Of a stretch of 64,000 bases of DNA, positions 18,346 to 27,403 are shown piece by piece. The DNA comes from Trinickia sp. Y13 (GTDB lineage Bacteria; Pseudomonadota; Gammaproteobacteria; Burkholderiales; Burkholderiaceae), in assembly GCF_029522115.1 (NCBI RefSeq), contig NZ_JAKWFK010000008.1, positions 62,001 through 126,000 on the forward strand. Reading direction: 5' to 3'. The notes below the pieces were generated by a model. That model had not been told where the DNA came from, made no database searches, and worked only from the letters and a program-made list of their open reading frames with translations. A program made the translations under genes and the position numbers. The number at the start of each line of letters is the position of its first letter. Positions within the stretch are counted from its first letter, which is position 1.

Positions 18346-19548
18346 TCAATCTTTCAAAAACAACTCGTGCGTCGGCGCGAAATGCGCATATAGCGGCAGT
18401 ATCGCCCCGCCCATCGCTCTGGCATCGGCGCCAATCGTCCCTTCGATCAACTGCGGCCGCACCATGCCTTCCCATTCGATCCGGTCGAGAGCGCCCTGCG
18501 TGCGCCGAATCATCTCTCGCACGAGTTGTCTATCGATCTCGCCGTCGATAACGACCGCTTCCAAGTCGAGCAATGCCGAAGACGTCGCGATCGTCATCGC
18601 GATCGCGGGACACGCTTCCTCGAGCCACCGCTCGGTCACCGCCCATACGTCCGGGGCAAGCGCGCGGTGATCGTGCGCGGCGGCGGCCGGTGCGCCGGCC
18701 GTGACGAACCGTTGCTCGAGCACGAAGCCCGATGCGGTATGCAACAACTGCCGCGGCGCGTGCCCATTGCCGAGCGAAAGCGGCATCGAGCCCACGGCCC
18801 CCGCATTGCCGTGCGGGCCGCCATGCAGGCGGCCGTCGATGACCAAGCCGCCGCCGATGAAGGTGCCGACGAATAGGTAGAGAAACGAGCGAATGCCCCG
18901 GCCTTGCCCCATGACCAACTCGGCAGCGCATGCGGCGGTCGTATCTTTGGCAAATTCGACCGGCAATCCCGTCATCGATTCGATCCGCGTGCGAATGTCG
19001 ATCGCGTTCCACGCTTCGAGCGCAGCAGGCGGGGCGCCCAGAAAATCGCGCCACCCGCCAAGCCAGAGCGGGGCCGCCACGCCGATGCCGACGACTTTCG
19101 CGGCGTGCTCGCCCAGCGAATCGATCACGCGTGCGACCTTGCTCTCCAGCGCAGGGAACAGTGTGCTCGGATCGGGGTATGCATAGTCGAGGACGTCGCG
19201 CGTGCAGACATGACCCATGAAATCCATCGCGAGGACATCGAGGCTACGTCGCCCCACCTTGACGCCAATCGTGTATGCGCCATCCGGTCGCAACGCGATG
19301 GGCACCGACGGTTGGCCGATACGTCCGCGCACGCGTGCTTGCTTGGCGAGCAAGCCGTCATCGATCAGCCGGTCTACGATCATCGACACGCTTTGCATGC
19401 TGAGCCGCGTCAACCGTGCAACGTCGGCTTTCGGCAGCGGTCCATGCAAGCGAATCGCTTGCAGGACGATTCGCTCGTTGAACTGCCGCATGCCGACTTG
19501 GTTCGAGCCGACCGTTCTCGATGCGTGCGGTTGCGTTCGGGCATTCAT
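18346..19548 (-). CDS. ROK-family transcriptional regulator of the sugar ABC operon (FrcR-like)
   Basis: A 400-residue ROK repressor-type protein. It has an N-terminal winged HTH (residues 25-75, LPKADVARLTRLSMQSVSMI) and an actin-like sugar-binding ROK domain with GIGVAAPLW, FAKDTTAACAAE and GGGLVIDGRLHGG. The region after GGPHGNAGAVGSMPLS is where sugar-sensing ROK proteins carry a zinc cluster. Here the usual CXCGXXGC zinc motif is not visible, so it is probably a metal-free variant. It is the last gene of frcB-frcC-frcA-ROK, all on the minus strand, and most likely controls that operon in response to the transported sugar. Confidence 0.85.
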   Translation of the reverse strand: MNARTQPHASRTVGSNQVGMRQFNERIVLQAIRLHGPLPKADVARLTRLSMQSVSMIVDRLIDDGLLAKQARVRGRIGQPSVPIALRPDGAYTIGVKVGRRSLDVLAMDFMGHVCTRDVLDYAYPDPSTLFPALESKVARVIDSLGEHAAKVVGIGVAAPLWLGGWRDFLGAPPAALEAWNAIDIRTRIESMTGLPVEFAKDTTAACAAELVMGQGRGIRSFLYLFVGTFIGGGLVIDGRLHGGPHGNAGAVGSMPLSLGNGHAPRQLLHTASGFVLEQRFVTAGAPAAAAHDHRALAPDVWAVTERWLEEACPAIAMTIATSSALLDLEAVVIDGEIDRQLVREMIRRTQGALDRIEWEGMVRPQLIEGTIGADARAMGGAILPLYAHFAPTHELFLKD

Positions 19549-19623
19549 ATCAGAGGATCCTCGAGCATCGGCGCGGGCATCGAGATGGTCTTGCTCGCGG
19601 CGCGAAGCACCGGAGGCTCGCCA

Positions 19624-20421
19624 TCAAGCGATCGCCCGAACGTCGGCTTGTTTGGCGCCCGTCATGATCGCGACGGCGTCGGACATATGAATGTCTTTCG
19701 TATTGACGAGCGCCGCACGCCGCCCGAGCCGCTGAATATGGATGCGATCTGCGATTTCGAATACATGAGGCATGTTGTGGCTGATGAGAATGACGGGCAG
19801 GCCGCGATCGCGCACGCGGCGGATCAATTCGAGCACCATGTTGCCTTCTTTCACGCCGAGCGCAGCCGTGGGTTCGTCCAAGATGACGACATGGCGCGCG
19901 AATGCCGCGCTACGCGCAACGGCCACGCCTTGTCGCTGGCCGCCCGACAAAGTCTCGACGGCCTGGCGCATCGATCGAATGCCGATCTGCAAGTCCTTCA
20001 TATGCCCGGTCGCTTCTTCGAGCATGCGCCGCTTGTCGATCATCTTGAGCAGCGAGCCGCGCCAGCCTGGCAAACGTCGCTCCCGACCGAGAAACAAGTT
20101 TTCGGCGATGGTCATGGCGGGCGCCACGGCCAACTCTTGGTAAACCGTTTCGATGCCTTTCTCGCGCGCATCGAGCGGGCTGCGGAACTTGACGGGGGCC
20201 CCATCGAGCAGGATTTCGCCTTCGTCGGGCACCGTTGCGCCCGAGAGCGCTTTGATCAGCGAGGATTTTCCCGCGCCGTTATCGCCGATGACGGCGAGAA
20301 TCTCGCCCGGCATGACTTCGAAATCACAGCCGTCGAGCGCGGTCACTTGTCCGTAGCGCTTCACGAGGCCGCGGGCTTGCAGCACGGGCGTCGTCGTGGA
20401 GCGTGAGCTTGAGGTCGACAT
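19624..20421 (-). CDS. frcA: Sugar ABC transporter ATP-binding protein (FrcA-like)
   Basis: A 265-residue single-cassette ATPase of the carbohydrate uptake (CUT2) group. Walker A is GDNGAGKSS near residues 42-50, the Q-loop is VYQELAVAP, the signature is LSGGQRQ, Walker B is VVILDEPTAAL and the switch His is in ISHNMPHV. Most CUT2 transporters have a double-length ATPase; the single cassette and the ending RLGRRAALVNTKDIHMSDAV are typical of FrcA from the Sinorhizobium fructose system. The open frame continues upstream into frcC, but ATG 20421 with the MSTSSS leader is the natural start. Confidence 0.88.
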   Translation of the reverse strand: MSTSSSRSTTTPVLQARGLVKRYGQVTALDGCDFEVMPGEILAVIGDNGAGKSSLIKALSGATVPDEGEILLDGAPVKFRSPLDAREKGIETVYQELAVAPAMTIAENLFLGRERRLPGWRGSLLKMIDKRRMLEEATGHMKDLQIGIRSMRQAVETLSGGQRQGVAVARSAAFARHVVILDEPTAALGVKEGNMVLELIRRVRDRGLPVILISHNMPHVFEIADRIHIQRLGRRAALVNTKDIHMSDAVAIMTGAKQADVRAIA

Positions 20422-20498
20422 GGCGTTTCCTTGGCGAATGCAAATGCGGATACGAGGATGAGGATGAGTCGGATCGACGATTGGCCGGAAGCGGCTCG

Positions 20499-21497
20499 TC
20501 AGGCGCGACGATGCGACAGCTTGTCGGCCGCAACGGCGAGAATCACGAGAATGCCGGTGATCAATACCTGATAGACGGATGAGACGCCGATCAAGGTCAG
20601 CCCGTTGCGGAACACCCCGACGATGAGCGCGCCAAGCAGCGTGCCCACGATCGAGCCGCGTCCGCCGAACAGGCTCGTGCCGCCCAGCACGACCGCCGTG
20701 ATGCTGTCCAGGTTGTCGGTTTGCCCCGCTTGCGGGTCGCCCACGCCGGTGCGCGAGATGAGCAGCAGCGCGGCAATGCCGTAGATGCAACCGGCGAGCG
20801 AATAGACCGTCAACAAGATGCGTTGCGAAGACAAGCCCATCAAACGCGCGGCTTCGGGGTTGTTGCCGAGCGCATACAAGTGCCGGCCCGGAACGGTGCT
20901 GCGCAGCACGAACCAAGTCACCAAATAGAGCAGCAGCGCGAGCACGGTGCCGTATGTGACTTCGGCCGGCCCGAGGCGGAACGTGTTGCCGAGGAACATC
21001 ATCGCATCGGGCAGGCTCGATACGGTCTCGGCATTCGAATAAATCTGCGTGAGCGCAAAGGCGATATTGAGCGTGCCGAGCGTCACGATGAAAGATGGCA
21101 GCTTCACGCGTGTGACGAGCACGCCGTTCAGGAGCCCAAACAGCGTACTCGCACCGATGCCGCACAGTATGGCGAGGATAGGCGAGACGCCGAGATCGAC
21201 GGCGAATTTCGTCATCACGATCGAGCCGAACGCCATCACCATGCCGCACGACAAGTCGATGCCGGCCGTGAGCACGATCAGCGTTTGTCCGATGGCGATG
21301 ACGGCGACGACCATCGTCTGTTGCAGAATCAGCGACAGATTCTGAAACGACAGAAACCGATCGCTTTGCGAAATGAAGAAGGCGCACGCGGCAATGAGGG
21401 CGATCAACGGGCCTGCCTCGGCGATGGTCGGCATGCGATGGCCGCGCGAGTGAGGAGTGGGGGCCGGTGCGAGCGGCCCGGCGGATTGAGTCGTCAT
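20499..21497 (-). CDS. frcC: Sugar ABC transporter permease (FrcC-like)
   Basis: A 332-residue inner-membrane permease of the BPD_transp_2 family with eight to ten hydrophobic helices. Family marks are GIDLSCGMVMAFGS, the EAA-like NPEAARLMGLSSQRI and VVLGGTSLFGGRGS. It would form the homodimeric channel of the CUT2 transporter with FrcA on the cytoplasmic side and FrcB outside. It is 77 bp upstream of frcA and 74 bp downstream of frcB, in one minus-strand operon. Confidence 0.9.
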   Translation of the reverse strand: MTTQSAGPLAPAPTPHSRGHRMPTIAEAGPLIALIAACAFFISQSDRFLSFQNLSLILQQTMVVAVIAIGQTLIVLTAGIDLSCGMVMAFGSIVMTKFAVDLGVSPILAILCGIGASTLFGLLNGVLVTRVKLPSFIVTLGTLNIAFALTQIYSNAETVSSLPDAMMFLGNTFRLGPAEVTYGTVLALLLYLVTWFVLRSTVPGRHLYALGNNPEAARLMGLSSQRILLTVYSLAGCIYGIAALLLISRTGVGDPQAGQTDNLDSITAVVLGGTSLFGGRGSIVGTLLGALIVGVFRNGLTLIGVSSVYQVLITGILVILAVAADKLSHRRA

Positions 21498-21571
21498 GAT
21501 GCGTCGTCTCCTACGATCGAAATCGAGAACTGAGCGGGCGCGGCGAGGGGAGGGCGCCGCGCCGAGCGCCG

Positions 21572-22564
21572 TTACTTACCCCAACAGTTTTCCAAACCGA
21601 ACTTCGTGTCTTTGCTGTCGACACCGGGCATCGCCTTGTCGGTGATCAGCGTGACTCCGGTATCGGTGTAGCCGCTGACTTTCTTGCCGGACTTCGCGTA
21701 GTTCACGCCGGCATCGACACCCATCGACGCCATCTTCAGCGGGTATTGCTGGGCGGTCGCGGCGATTTCGCCCTTTTTGACATTGCGCACGCCTTCGCAG
21801 CCGCCGTCGATCGAGACGATCAGGACGTCTTTCTCCTTGCCCGCCGTCTTGAGCGCACGGTAAGCGCCTGCCGCCGCGGGTTCGTTGATCGTGTAGACGA
21901 CGTTGATGCCGGGCGCCTTTTGCAAGCAGTTTTCCATGGCGGCTTGCCCCTTGGATTGATCGCCGCGCGTGTCTTGGCTGCAGACGATGCTCGGGTCGCC
22001 TTCCTTGACACCGAAGCCTTGCAGGAAGCCGTTGTGCCGCAAGATGCCGACCGAAATCCCGGGCGCGAGGTCGAGCGTGGCGATCTTCGCCGGCTTGCCG
22101 CCGAGCGCCTTCTTCGCATACTCGCCGATCAACACGCCTGCCTTGAAGTTGTCGGTGGCGAACAGTCCATCCGTCGCGTCTTGCGGGTCCGTCGGCGTAT
22201 CGAGCGCGATGACCATGACGCCCGCCGCGCGGGCCTTCTTGATCGACGGCACGATCGCTTTCGTATCGCTCGGCGTGATCAAGATCGCCTTCGCCCCCGC
22301 CGTCGTCATGTTCTCGAGCGCCGTGACTTGCGCCCCATTGTCGCCATCGTATCGGCCGGCCGCGGTCAACAGCTTCGCGCCGTCCTTTTCGGCGGCCGCT
22401 TGCGCGCCTTCTTTCATCTTCACGAAGAACGGATTGGTGTCGGTCTTCGTGATGAGCCCGATGACGGGTTGATCGGCGAAAGCGGCGCCGGCACAGGCAA
22501 CCGACGCTGCGGCGGCGCCGAGCATCGCACGTCGCGCAACGGCAAGATAGGGACGGGTCTTCAT
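21572..22564 (-). CDS. frcB: Sugar ABC transporter periplasmic binding protein (FrcB-like)
   Basis: A 330-residue binding protein with a signal peptide ending at GAAFA. The mature sequence (GLITKTDTNPFFVKMKEGAQ, PSDTKAIVPSI, ALDTP, YTINEPAAAGAY) follows the rhizobial FrcB pattern, which binds fructose and more weakly ribose and mannose. ATG 22564 has a strong GGAGGAGG site; the upstream in-frame ATG at 22582 precedes it without one. It is the first gene of the operon and probably the most highly expressed. Sugar specificity is inferred from family resemblance. Confidence 0.88.
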   Translation of the reverse strand: MKTRPYLAVARRAMLGAAAASVACAGAAFADQPVIGLITKTDTNPFFVKMKEGAQAAAEKDGAKLLTAAGRYDGDNGAQVTALENMTTAGAKAILITPSDTKAIVPSIKKARAAGVMVIALDTPTDPQDATDGLFATDNFKAGVLIGEYAKKALGGKPAKIATLDLAPGISVGILRHNGFLQGFGVKEGDPSIVCSQDTRGDQSKGQAAMENCLQKAPGINVVYTINEPAAAGAYRALKTAGKEKDVLIVSIDGGCEGVRNVKKGEIAATAQQYPLKMASMGVDAGVNYAKSGKKVSGYTDTGVTLITDKAMPGVDSKDTKFGLENCWGK

Positions 22565-22785
22565 CGAACGCTCCTCCTCCAAGTGATTGACAACGAATTG
22601 GCAGCGTATGGCGTATCGCGTTTAGCTGCTCGATTAAATCAACTGCCTGGATTTAGTACAGCAGGCGTCGTCGAATGAGTCAAGGGAGCTCGTTGGGTGC
22701 GGTGCGTTAGAGACGGTTCTGTCTAATGGCGTAGAACCACCGCCCTCTAAGCCGAAGGAGGTAATGCTGCGATGCGGAAAAAAGA

Positions 22786-22817
22786 AAGCCGACTCAGGGA
22801 ATATCCTAAGTCGGCTT
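22786..22817 (-). terminator. Rho-independent terminator of flhDC
   Basis: The nine-base arms AAGCCGACT (22786-22794) and AGTCGGCTT (22809-22817) extend by three further pairs across one mismatch around a six-base loop. On the minus strand the stem is followed by a run CTTTCTTTTTTCC, the classic intrinsic terminator form. It lies about 150 bp after the flhC stop and before the frcB promoter region, so it separates the two operons. Confidence 0.85.
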
Positions 22818-22969
22818 GATGCGGGTGACGCCCTTTTTGTTCGCCAAAGCGGCGTGAGCGCGTGGTCCCTGTGCTTTGTACTGCGCAGTCCCAGGTGGCT
22901 CGACGCCGAATGCTTCGGCTAGCCTCTCGACGAAGCGGGGCGCGCGCAGGGCAGTGTGTTCTCTTACGC

Positions 22970-23548
22970 TTACGCGGCGCGCGCGGTTTCGTCGGCTGAT
23001 GGGGCGCGCACGGCTGGCTTTGCGGTGCTCGCCCGCTTGGTCTTGCCGGCGCGCGATGGCGGCTGGCAGGCGCCGCAAACGACGTTGTGCTGCAGATCGT
23101 GCTTATGCGCGACGAACTTACCGCCGCAACGGCAGCACGGCGTCATTTGCAAAATGTCGGCATCGAAGAAACGAACCAACGTCCATGCGCGGGTCAAATC
23201 GAGCACGGGCTCGGCATCGCTGTGTTTGCAATGCTCGACGTAAAGCCGGTACCCCTTGGTTAGCGCATCCAGATGCGAGCATCCGGCCTCGTGCTTGAGG
23301 AACACGTAGGTGTTATAGAAGAGCGACGCGTGAAGGTTCGCCAGCCAAGTCATGTACCAATCGGCCGAGAACGGCAACATGCCCTTGGGCGGCGACACAC
23401 CCTTGATTTCACGGTACAGCCGGATCATGCGGTCGCGCGACAGCGAGAGTTCGCTTTCGAGCACCTGCATGCGCGCCCCCAACTCGATGAGTGCGATGGC
23501 GCGAAACACCTCTTGAGCGTCTTCCGTCAGGCTCTTCTTCTGGACCAT
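22970..23548 (-). CDS. flhC: Flagellar master regulator subunit FlhC
   Basis: A 192-residue zinc-binding subunit of the FlhD4C2 activator that switches on class II flagellar genes. The four zinc cysteines are visible in CCRCGG and VCGAC near residues 138-165. The N-terminal part (EVFRAIALIELGARMQVL, LSRDRMIRLYREIKGVSPP) and PFSADWYMTW are family blocks. The tail after the zinc site is longer and Ala/Lys-rich compared with E. coli, as in other Burkholderiaceae. It starts 16 bp after flhD in the same operon. No flagellar structural genes are in the window. Confidence 0.95.
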   Translation of the reverse strand: MVQKKSLTEDAQEVFRAIALIELGARMQVLESELSLSRDRMIRLYREIKGVSPPKGMLPFSADWYMTWLANLHASLFYNTYVFLKHEAGCSHLDALTKGYRLYVEHCKHSDAEPVLDLTRAWTLVRFFDADILQMTPCCRCGGKFVAHKHDLQHNVVCGACQPPSRAGKTKRASTAKPAVRAPSADETARAA

Positions 23549-23564
23549 GACGCAACCCCGCGAG

Positions 23565-23885
23565 TTAAGCGAATTGTTCGGCCGGTTGGCTGGCGAGCAA
23601 GATCGCGGTATGAGTGGCGGCGACTTCGGTGTTCTTGGCGGTCTGTGTCAATGCCGAGAACATCGCATGATCGTTGAAGCGAAAGAAGCACAGTAGCTGA
23701 TCGGAGGAGGCCAGCTTGACGCACTGCGCGAGCGAAAGCCCCCCAAGCAAATCGGCCAGTTCCGAGGACAAGCCCAGGCGGAACATGCCGATGGCCTTGT
23801 CCTCGCGTAACATGCGTTGCGCGAGCATCACATATGACAGGTTAATTTCGCGGATAGATTCCAGCGTGTCGCTGTTCAGGTCCAT
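23565..23885 (-). CDS. flhD: Flagellar master regulator subunit FlhD
   Basis: A 106-residue partner of FlhC, of normal length for the family. It begins LESIREINLSYVMLAQRML and continues with DKAIGMFRLGLS, the FlhD dimerisation and DNA-contact pattern. It is the promoter-proximal gene of the flhDC operon. The 387 bp upstream are non-coding and AT-rich, as expected for a highly regulated master operon. Confidence 0.95.
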   Translation of the reverse strand: MDLNSDTLESIREINLSYVMLAQRMLREDKAIGMFRLGLSSELADLLGGLSLAQCVKLASSDQLLCFFRFNDHAMFSALTQTAKNTEVAATHTAILLASQPAEQFA

Positions 23886-24272
23886 TTCTCACGTTTCCGA
23901 AGCCCCGTTGACCCAGATCGGTACGATTTACCGTATATTTTTTTGCTTTCACTAGCACGACATCGTTTGCGCGTCCGGCTGCAAATCTGATACAGCTAGT
24001 TACATCTTGTAACACCACAGGGCCAATTCTAAGAACCATAGTTACCGAAAGCAATCCCTTCCCAATAAAATGTAGGAAAAAAGCACACTTAGGGTTTTCG
24101 GCAATTTTTTCACAGTCTTGTAACAGGAAAAATTGACCGAGTTTAGGCTGGACTTTGGGGTGGCTTGGCGTGCGCGCCCCGGCGATTTGCGCTCGATGGT
24201 TTCCGTCTTGCCGCAACACGTGATGGCGGCAAGCGAGTGGATCTGAGCGTCGCCAAGCCGGAGCACGGGCTG
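23886..24272. promoter_or_regulatory. flhDC upstream region with interrupted palindrome
   Basis: This 387-bp AT-rich stretch has no supported gene. It holds a 15-base interrupted palindrome GTTAC-N5-GTAAC at 23999-24013, and the octamer CTTGTAAC occurs twice (24006-24013 and 24117-24124). Both lie upstream of flhD and are candidate regulator sites. I could not identify a confident -10/-35 pair or name the regulator. Confidence 0.4.
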
Positions 24273-24425
24273 TTATGTGGTGACGGCAAACAGCGTCGCG
24301 TTCATGAAGAGCTTGAAAGCTTCACCGAGCAGGACGGCCGCGCCGACGCCCCCGCACCAGAGGGCGATGAACCAAACGCAGCGCCGCAGCGTGACGCTCC
24401 GTTTAATGGTACCGATGCTCGCCAT
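24273..24425 (-). CDS. DUF2474/CydX-like small subunit of the bd-type oxidase
   Basis: A 50-residue protein too short for most gene callers. It has a basic N-terminus (MASIGTIKRSVTLRR) and a single hydrophobic helix (CVWFIALWCGGVGAAVLLG), then a short tail. It overlaps the end of cydB by 23 bases in another frame, so its translation is probably coupled. Small single-helix proteins of the DUF2474 or CydX kind sit at exactly this place in cyanide-insensitive oxidase and bd oxidase operons, where they stabilise the complex. Assignment rests on position, size and topology. Confidence 0.75.
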   Translation of the reverse strand: MASIGTIKRSVTLRRCVWFIALWCGGVGAAVLLGEAFKLFMNATLFAVTT

Positions 24426-25404
24426 GGCGCACCTTGCCGCGAAACACCCAATAACCGAGCATCGTGTAAGCCAAGATGATCGGCAAAATCACGACGGCGC
24501 CCGTCAATGTGAACGTTAAACTGCGCTCGGGCGCGGCCGCTTGCCAGAGCGTGACCGACGACGGAATCGCATAGGGCCATAGCGTTGCGAGCAGGCCCGC
24601 ATAGCCCAAAACGACAAATGCCATGGCCAGCACGAACGGGCGCGTGTGATGCCGGTCGCGTGCTGCGCGCCGCATCATGTATGCGCATGCCGCGACGAGG
24701 AACGGGGCGGGCAGCATGCGGTGAAACCACTGGGCGCTGAACCACCGCGCAGCGACGCCGGGTTCCTGCAGGGGCGTCCAAATACTGACGGCGGCGATGA
24801 AGGCGATCAGTACGACCGTGATGGGCCACACGAGCCGATGCAGGCGTCGTTGCAAATCGCCTTCGGTTTTCGCGACGAGCCAGCAGCAGCCGAGTAGCGC
24901 ATAGGTGGCGACGAGCCCAAGCCCTGTCAGCAGCGTAAAAGGCGTGAGCCAGCCGAACGCTTCGCCTGAGAATTCGCCGTTTGCGAGCGGGATGCCTTGA
25001 ATGAATGCCCCGAGCGAGATCCCTTGAAAGAACGCCGCACCGGTCGAACCGCCGATGAATGCCAGATCCCACAAGTGTTTCGTGCGAGTGGCCTTGGCGC
25101 GAATTTCGAACGATACGCCGCGCAGGATCAAGCAAACGAGCATTGCGACGAGCGGGAGATAGAGCGCGGACAGCACCGTTGCGTAGACGATGGGGAATGC
25201 GCCGAACAGCGCCGCGCCGCCCAGCACTAGCCAAGTCTCATTGCCGTCCCACACGGGCGCGACGGTGTTCATCATGAGATCGCGTTCGCGTTCGTCGGGG
25301 AAAAGCGGAAAGACGATCCCGATGCCGAGATCGAAGCCGTCAAGCACGACGTAAATCAGCAGGCCGAGCGCGATGATCGCGGCCCAGACGACGGTGACAT
25401 CCAT
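24403..25404 (-). CDS. cydB: Cytochrome bd-type quinol oxidase subunit II (CioB/CydB)
   Basis: A 333-residue membrane protein with about nine helices. It starts MDVTVVWAAIIALGLLIYVV and has the typical LDGFDLGIG in helix 1 and DGNETWLVLGG early on. With subunit I it forms the quinol oxidase that reduces oxygen to water without pumping protons. ATG 25404 is preferred over the frame's earlier ATG at 25452 because it begins helix 1 directly. It is 75 bp downstream of subunit I. The shortened Q-loop of the partner suggests the CIO subtype. Confidence 0.93.
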   Translation of the reverse strand: MDVTVVWAAIIALGLLIYVVLDGFDLGIGIVFPLFPDERERDLMMNTVAPVWDGNETWLVLGGAALFGAFPIVYATVLSALYLPLVAMLVCLILRGVSFEIRAKATRTKHLWDLAFIGGSTGAAFFQGISLGAFIQGIPLANGEFSGEAFGWLTPFTLLTGLGLVATYALLGCCWLVAKTEGDLQRRLHRLVWPITVVLIAFIAAVSIWTPLQEPGVAARWFSAQWFHRMLPAPFLVAACAYMMRRAARDRHHTRPFVLAMAFVVLGYAGLLATLWPYAIPSSVTLWQAAAPERSLTFTLTGAVVILPIILAYTMLGYWVFRGKVRHGEHRYH

Positions 25405-25479
25405 GGTGATCCTCAAATGACGAAAACAGTGCCGAAAATTGCGTTGTTGCAAAGGCGAGCGAGCTCGACGCGCGCGAAA

Positions 25480-26868
25480 TCATGCGGCGGCGGTGAGCGC
25501 GGGCGGCCGATGTTGCACCCCAGTCGTGGCGTCGCTGTCCGGCGGCGAGACGGGCGGGCCTGCATGCATGAGCTTGAGCATGTAGTAGATGCCGGTGCCG
25601 AATACGAGGAAGTACACGACGACGAACGCCATCAGCGAGAGGCCCACTTGCTGCGCGCTGAGCGGCGACATGGCTTGCGAGGTCCGCATGACGCCGTATA
25701 CGACCCAGGGCTGCCGCCCGACTTCGGTCGTGACCCAGCCGGCCAATAGCGTAACGAAGCCGGTGGGACTCATTAGGAGTGCGAAACGATGAAACCACGC
25801 GGCGTCATAGAGCCGCCCGCGCCGATCGAGGAACCAGGCGGTCACGGCAAGCGCGATCATGAGCACGCCGAGCCCCACCATGATGCGAAAACTCCAAAAG
25901 ACGACGGTCGAGTTCGGCCTTTCTTCGGGCGGGAACGACTTGAGCCCGCGGATCTCGCCGTCCCACGTGTGCGTGAGCAGGAGGCTGCCCAGATGCGGCA
26001 CCGACAGCGCGTACCGGGTGGTTTCGGCTTGCATGTCGGGCAGGCCGAAGAGATTGAGCGCGGTCCCGTTCTTCTCGGTGTCCCACAGGCCTTCGATCGC
26101 CGCGATTTTCGCGGGTTGATAGCGCAGCGTGTTCAAGCCGTGCTGATCGCCGACGAAGGCTTGCAGCGGTGCGATGGCGAGCACCATCCACAGCGCCATC
26201 GAGAATGTCTTCTTGATGGCGCGATCGCGCCGGCCCTTGAGCAAGTGCCAGGCGCCGGCCCCCGCCACCAGCAAAGCGGCGACGAGAAAGGCCGCCAGCG
26301 TCATGTGAACGAGGCGGTAGGGGAAGGAGGGATTGAAGACGATTTGGAACCAATCGACTGGAACGACGTGATCGCCGGAAATGGCGAAGCCCTGAGGCGT
26401 TTGCATCCAGCTATTCGATGCGAGGATCCAGAACGCCGACATCAGCGTGCCCACTGCCACGGTCAGCGTCGCGGCAAAGTGGGCGCGAGGCCCCACGCGG
26501 TTCCAACCGAACAACATGATGCCCAGAAAGCCGGCTTCGAGAAAAAACGCGGTCATGACTTCATAGGTCAGCAGCGCGCCCGTGATCGGCCCGGCGAACT
26601 TCGAAAAGCTAGCCCAGTTGGTGCCGAACTCATAGGCCATCACGACGCCCGACACGACCCCCATGCCGAACGCAATGGCGAAGATCTTCGACCAGAACAG
26701 GCACAAGTCCTTGTAATAGGCCTTGCCCGTTTTGAGCCAGCGCCATTCGAGCACGGCGATGAAGCTCGACAGCCCGATGCTCAAGGCCGGAAAAACAATG
26801 TGAAAGGAAACGGTGAAGGCGAATTGAATGCGCGCCAGGTCGAGGGCGCTGAGCGAAGACGATTCCAT
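25480..26868 (-). CDS. cydA: Cytochrome bd-type quinol oxidase subunit I (CioA/CydA), short Q-loop
   Basis: A 462-residue subunit that carries the three haems and the quinol site. The proximal haem ligand His23 is in FTVSFHIVFP, and GDQHG with KIAAIEGLW belongs to the quinol loop. E. coli CydA has 522 residues; the missing part is the C-terminal half of the Q-loop, as in cyanide-insensitive oxidases (CioA). Such oxidases support respiration at low oxygen or in the presence of cyanide and sulfide. It is the first gene of a three-gene operon. Confidence 0.92.
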   Translation of the reverse strand: MESSSLSALDLARIQFAFTVSFHIVFPALSIGLSSFIAVLEWRWLKTGKAYYKDLCLFWSKIFAIAFGMGVVSGVVMAYEFGTNWASFSKFAGPITGALLTYEVMTAFFLEAGFLGIMLFGWNRVGPRAHFAATLTVAVGTLMSAFWILASNSWMQTPQGFAISGDHVVPVDWFQIVFNPSFPYRLVHMTLAAFLVAALLVAGAGAWHLLKGRRDRAIKKTFSMALWMVLAIAPLQAFVGDQHGLNTLRYQPAKIAAIEGLWDTEKNGTALNLFGLPDMQAETTRYALSVPHLGSLLLTHTWDGEIRGLKSFPPEERPNSTVVFWSFRIMVGLGVLMIALAVTAWFLDRRGRLYDAAWFHRFALLMSPTGFVTLLAGWVTTEVGRQPWVVYGVMRTSQAMSPLSAQQVGLSLMAFVVVYFLVFGTGIYYMLKLMHAGPPVSPPDSDATTGVQHRPPALTAAA

Positions 26869-27403
26869 AGCGTTATACCGATGACGAGCGACGCGCGCCG
26901 GCTCGTGTCGACGCGCACTGCATGAGCAGCCGGTCGCAAGAGTAGATCAGCGGAAGAAAAAATGGTGCGATGCGGGCGCGGCGCGGACAGGGGCGCGCGT
27001 GCGGCAATTTACCGTATGGACATGCATTAAGGCGCTGAAGCGCAAGCAAAAATTTGACGCGCCGCAGCGCGCTCGCATTGCCGCGCCGATCTCGTGCTGC
27101 GGCAATACACCGCGCATTTGCGCGCGGATTGCTTGATGGAGATCGGCTGTCGCGGTGTGCATCGCATGCTAGCGCGTACCCGACGCCCGTGCGCGCGACG
27201 GGGCGCAATGCCGATTACATCCGGCGGCGCAGCCGGATCGAGCCGCGGCCGCCGTCGCCCAGGCTAACTGTCGCGTTTTTGCGTGCGGTCCGTCGGAGGC
27301 GAATTTCAGCTGAAAACGCGGGCCGATTGGCCGAAGGGGAGAGGCATGCGCCCCCGGGCCCTAGGGGGCGGAACAAGCGTGAACGAGCCTTGGCAAGGCT
27401 GTC
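26869..27403. other. Intergenic region upstream of the bd-type oxidase operon
   Basis: These 535 bp between cydA and the 3' end of tssF contain no gene I can support. A degenerate FNR/ANR-like half site (TTGAT-N4-ATCGG) at 27133-27146 is 265 bp before the cydA start and could contribute to oxygen control. The promoter itself was not located. Confidence 0.35.

Noticed and set aside
18904-20406. 500-codon plus-strand open frame antisense to frcR and frcA
   Set aside because: It spans two real genes and the gap between them, with an Arg/His/Asp-rich composition typical of antisense frames in GC-rich DNA. No domain is visible.
27133-27146. FNR-like site upstream of the bd-type oxidase
   Set aside because: One half deviates (ATCGG) and the site is 265 bp from the gene, so it is noted only as a weak possibility.
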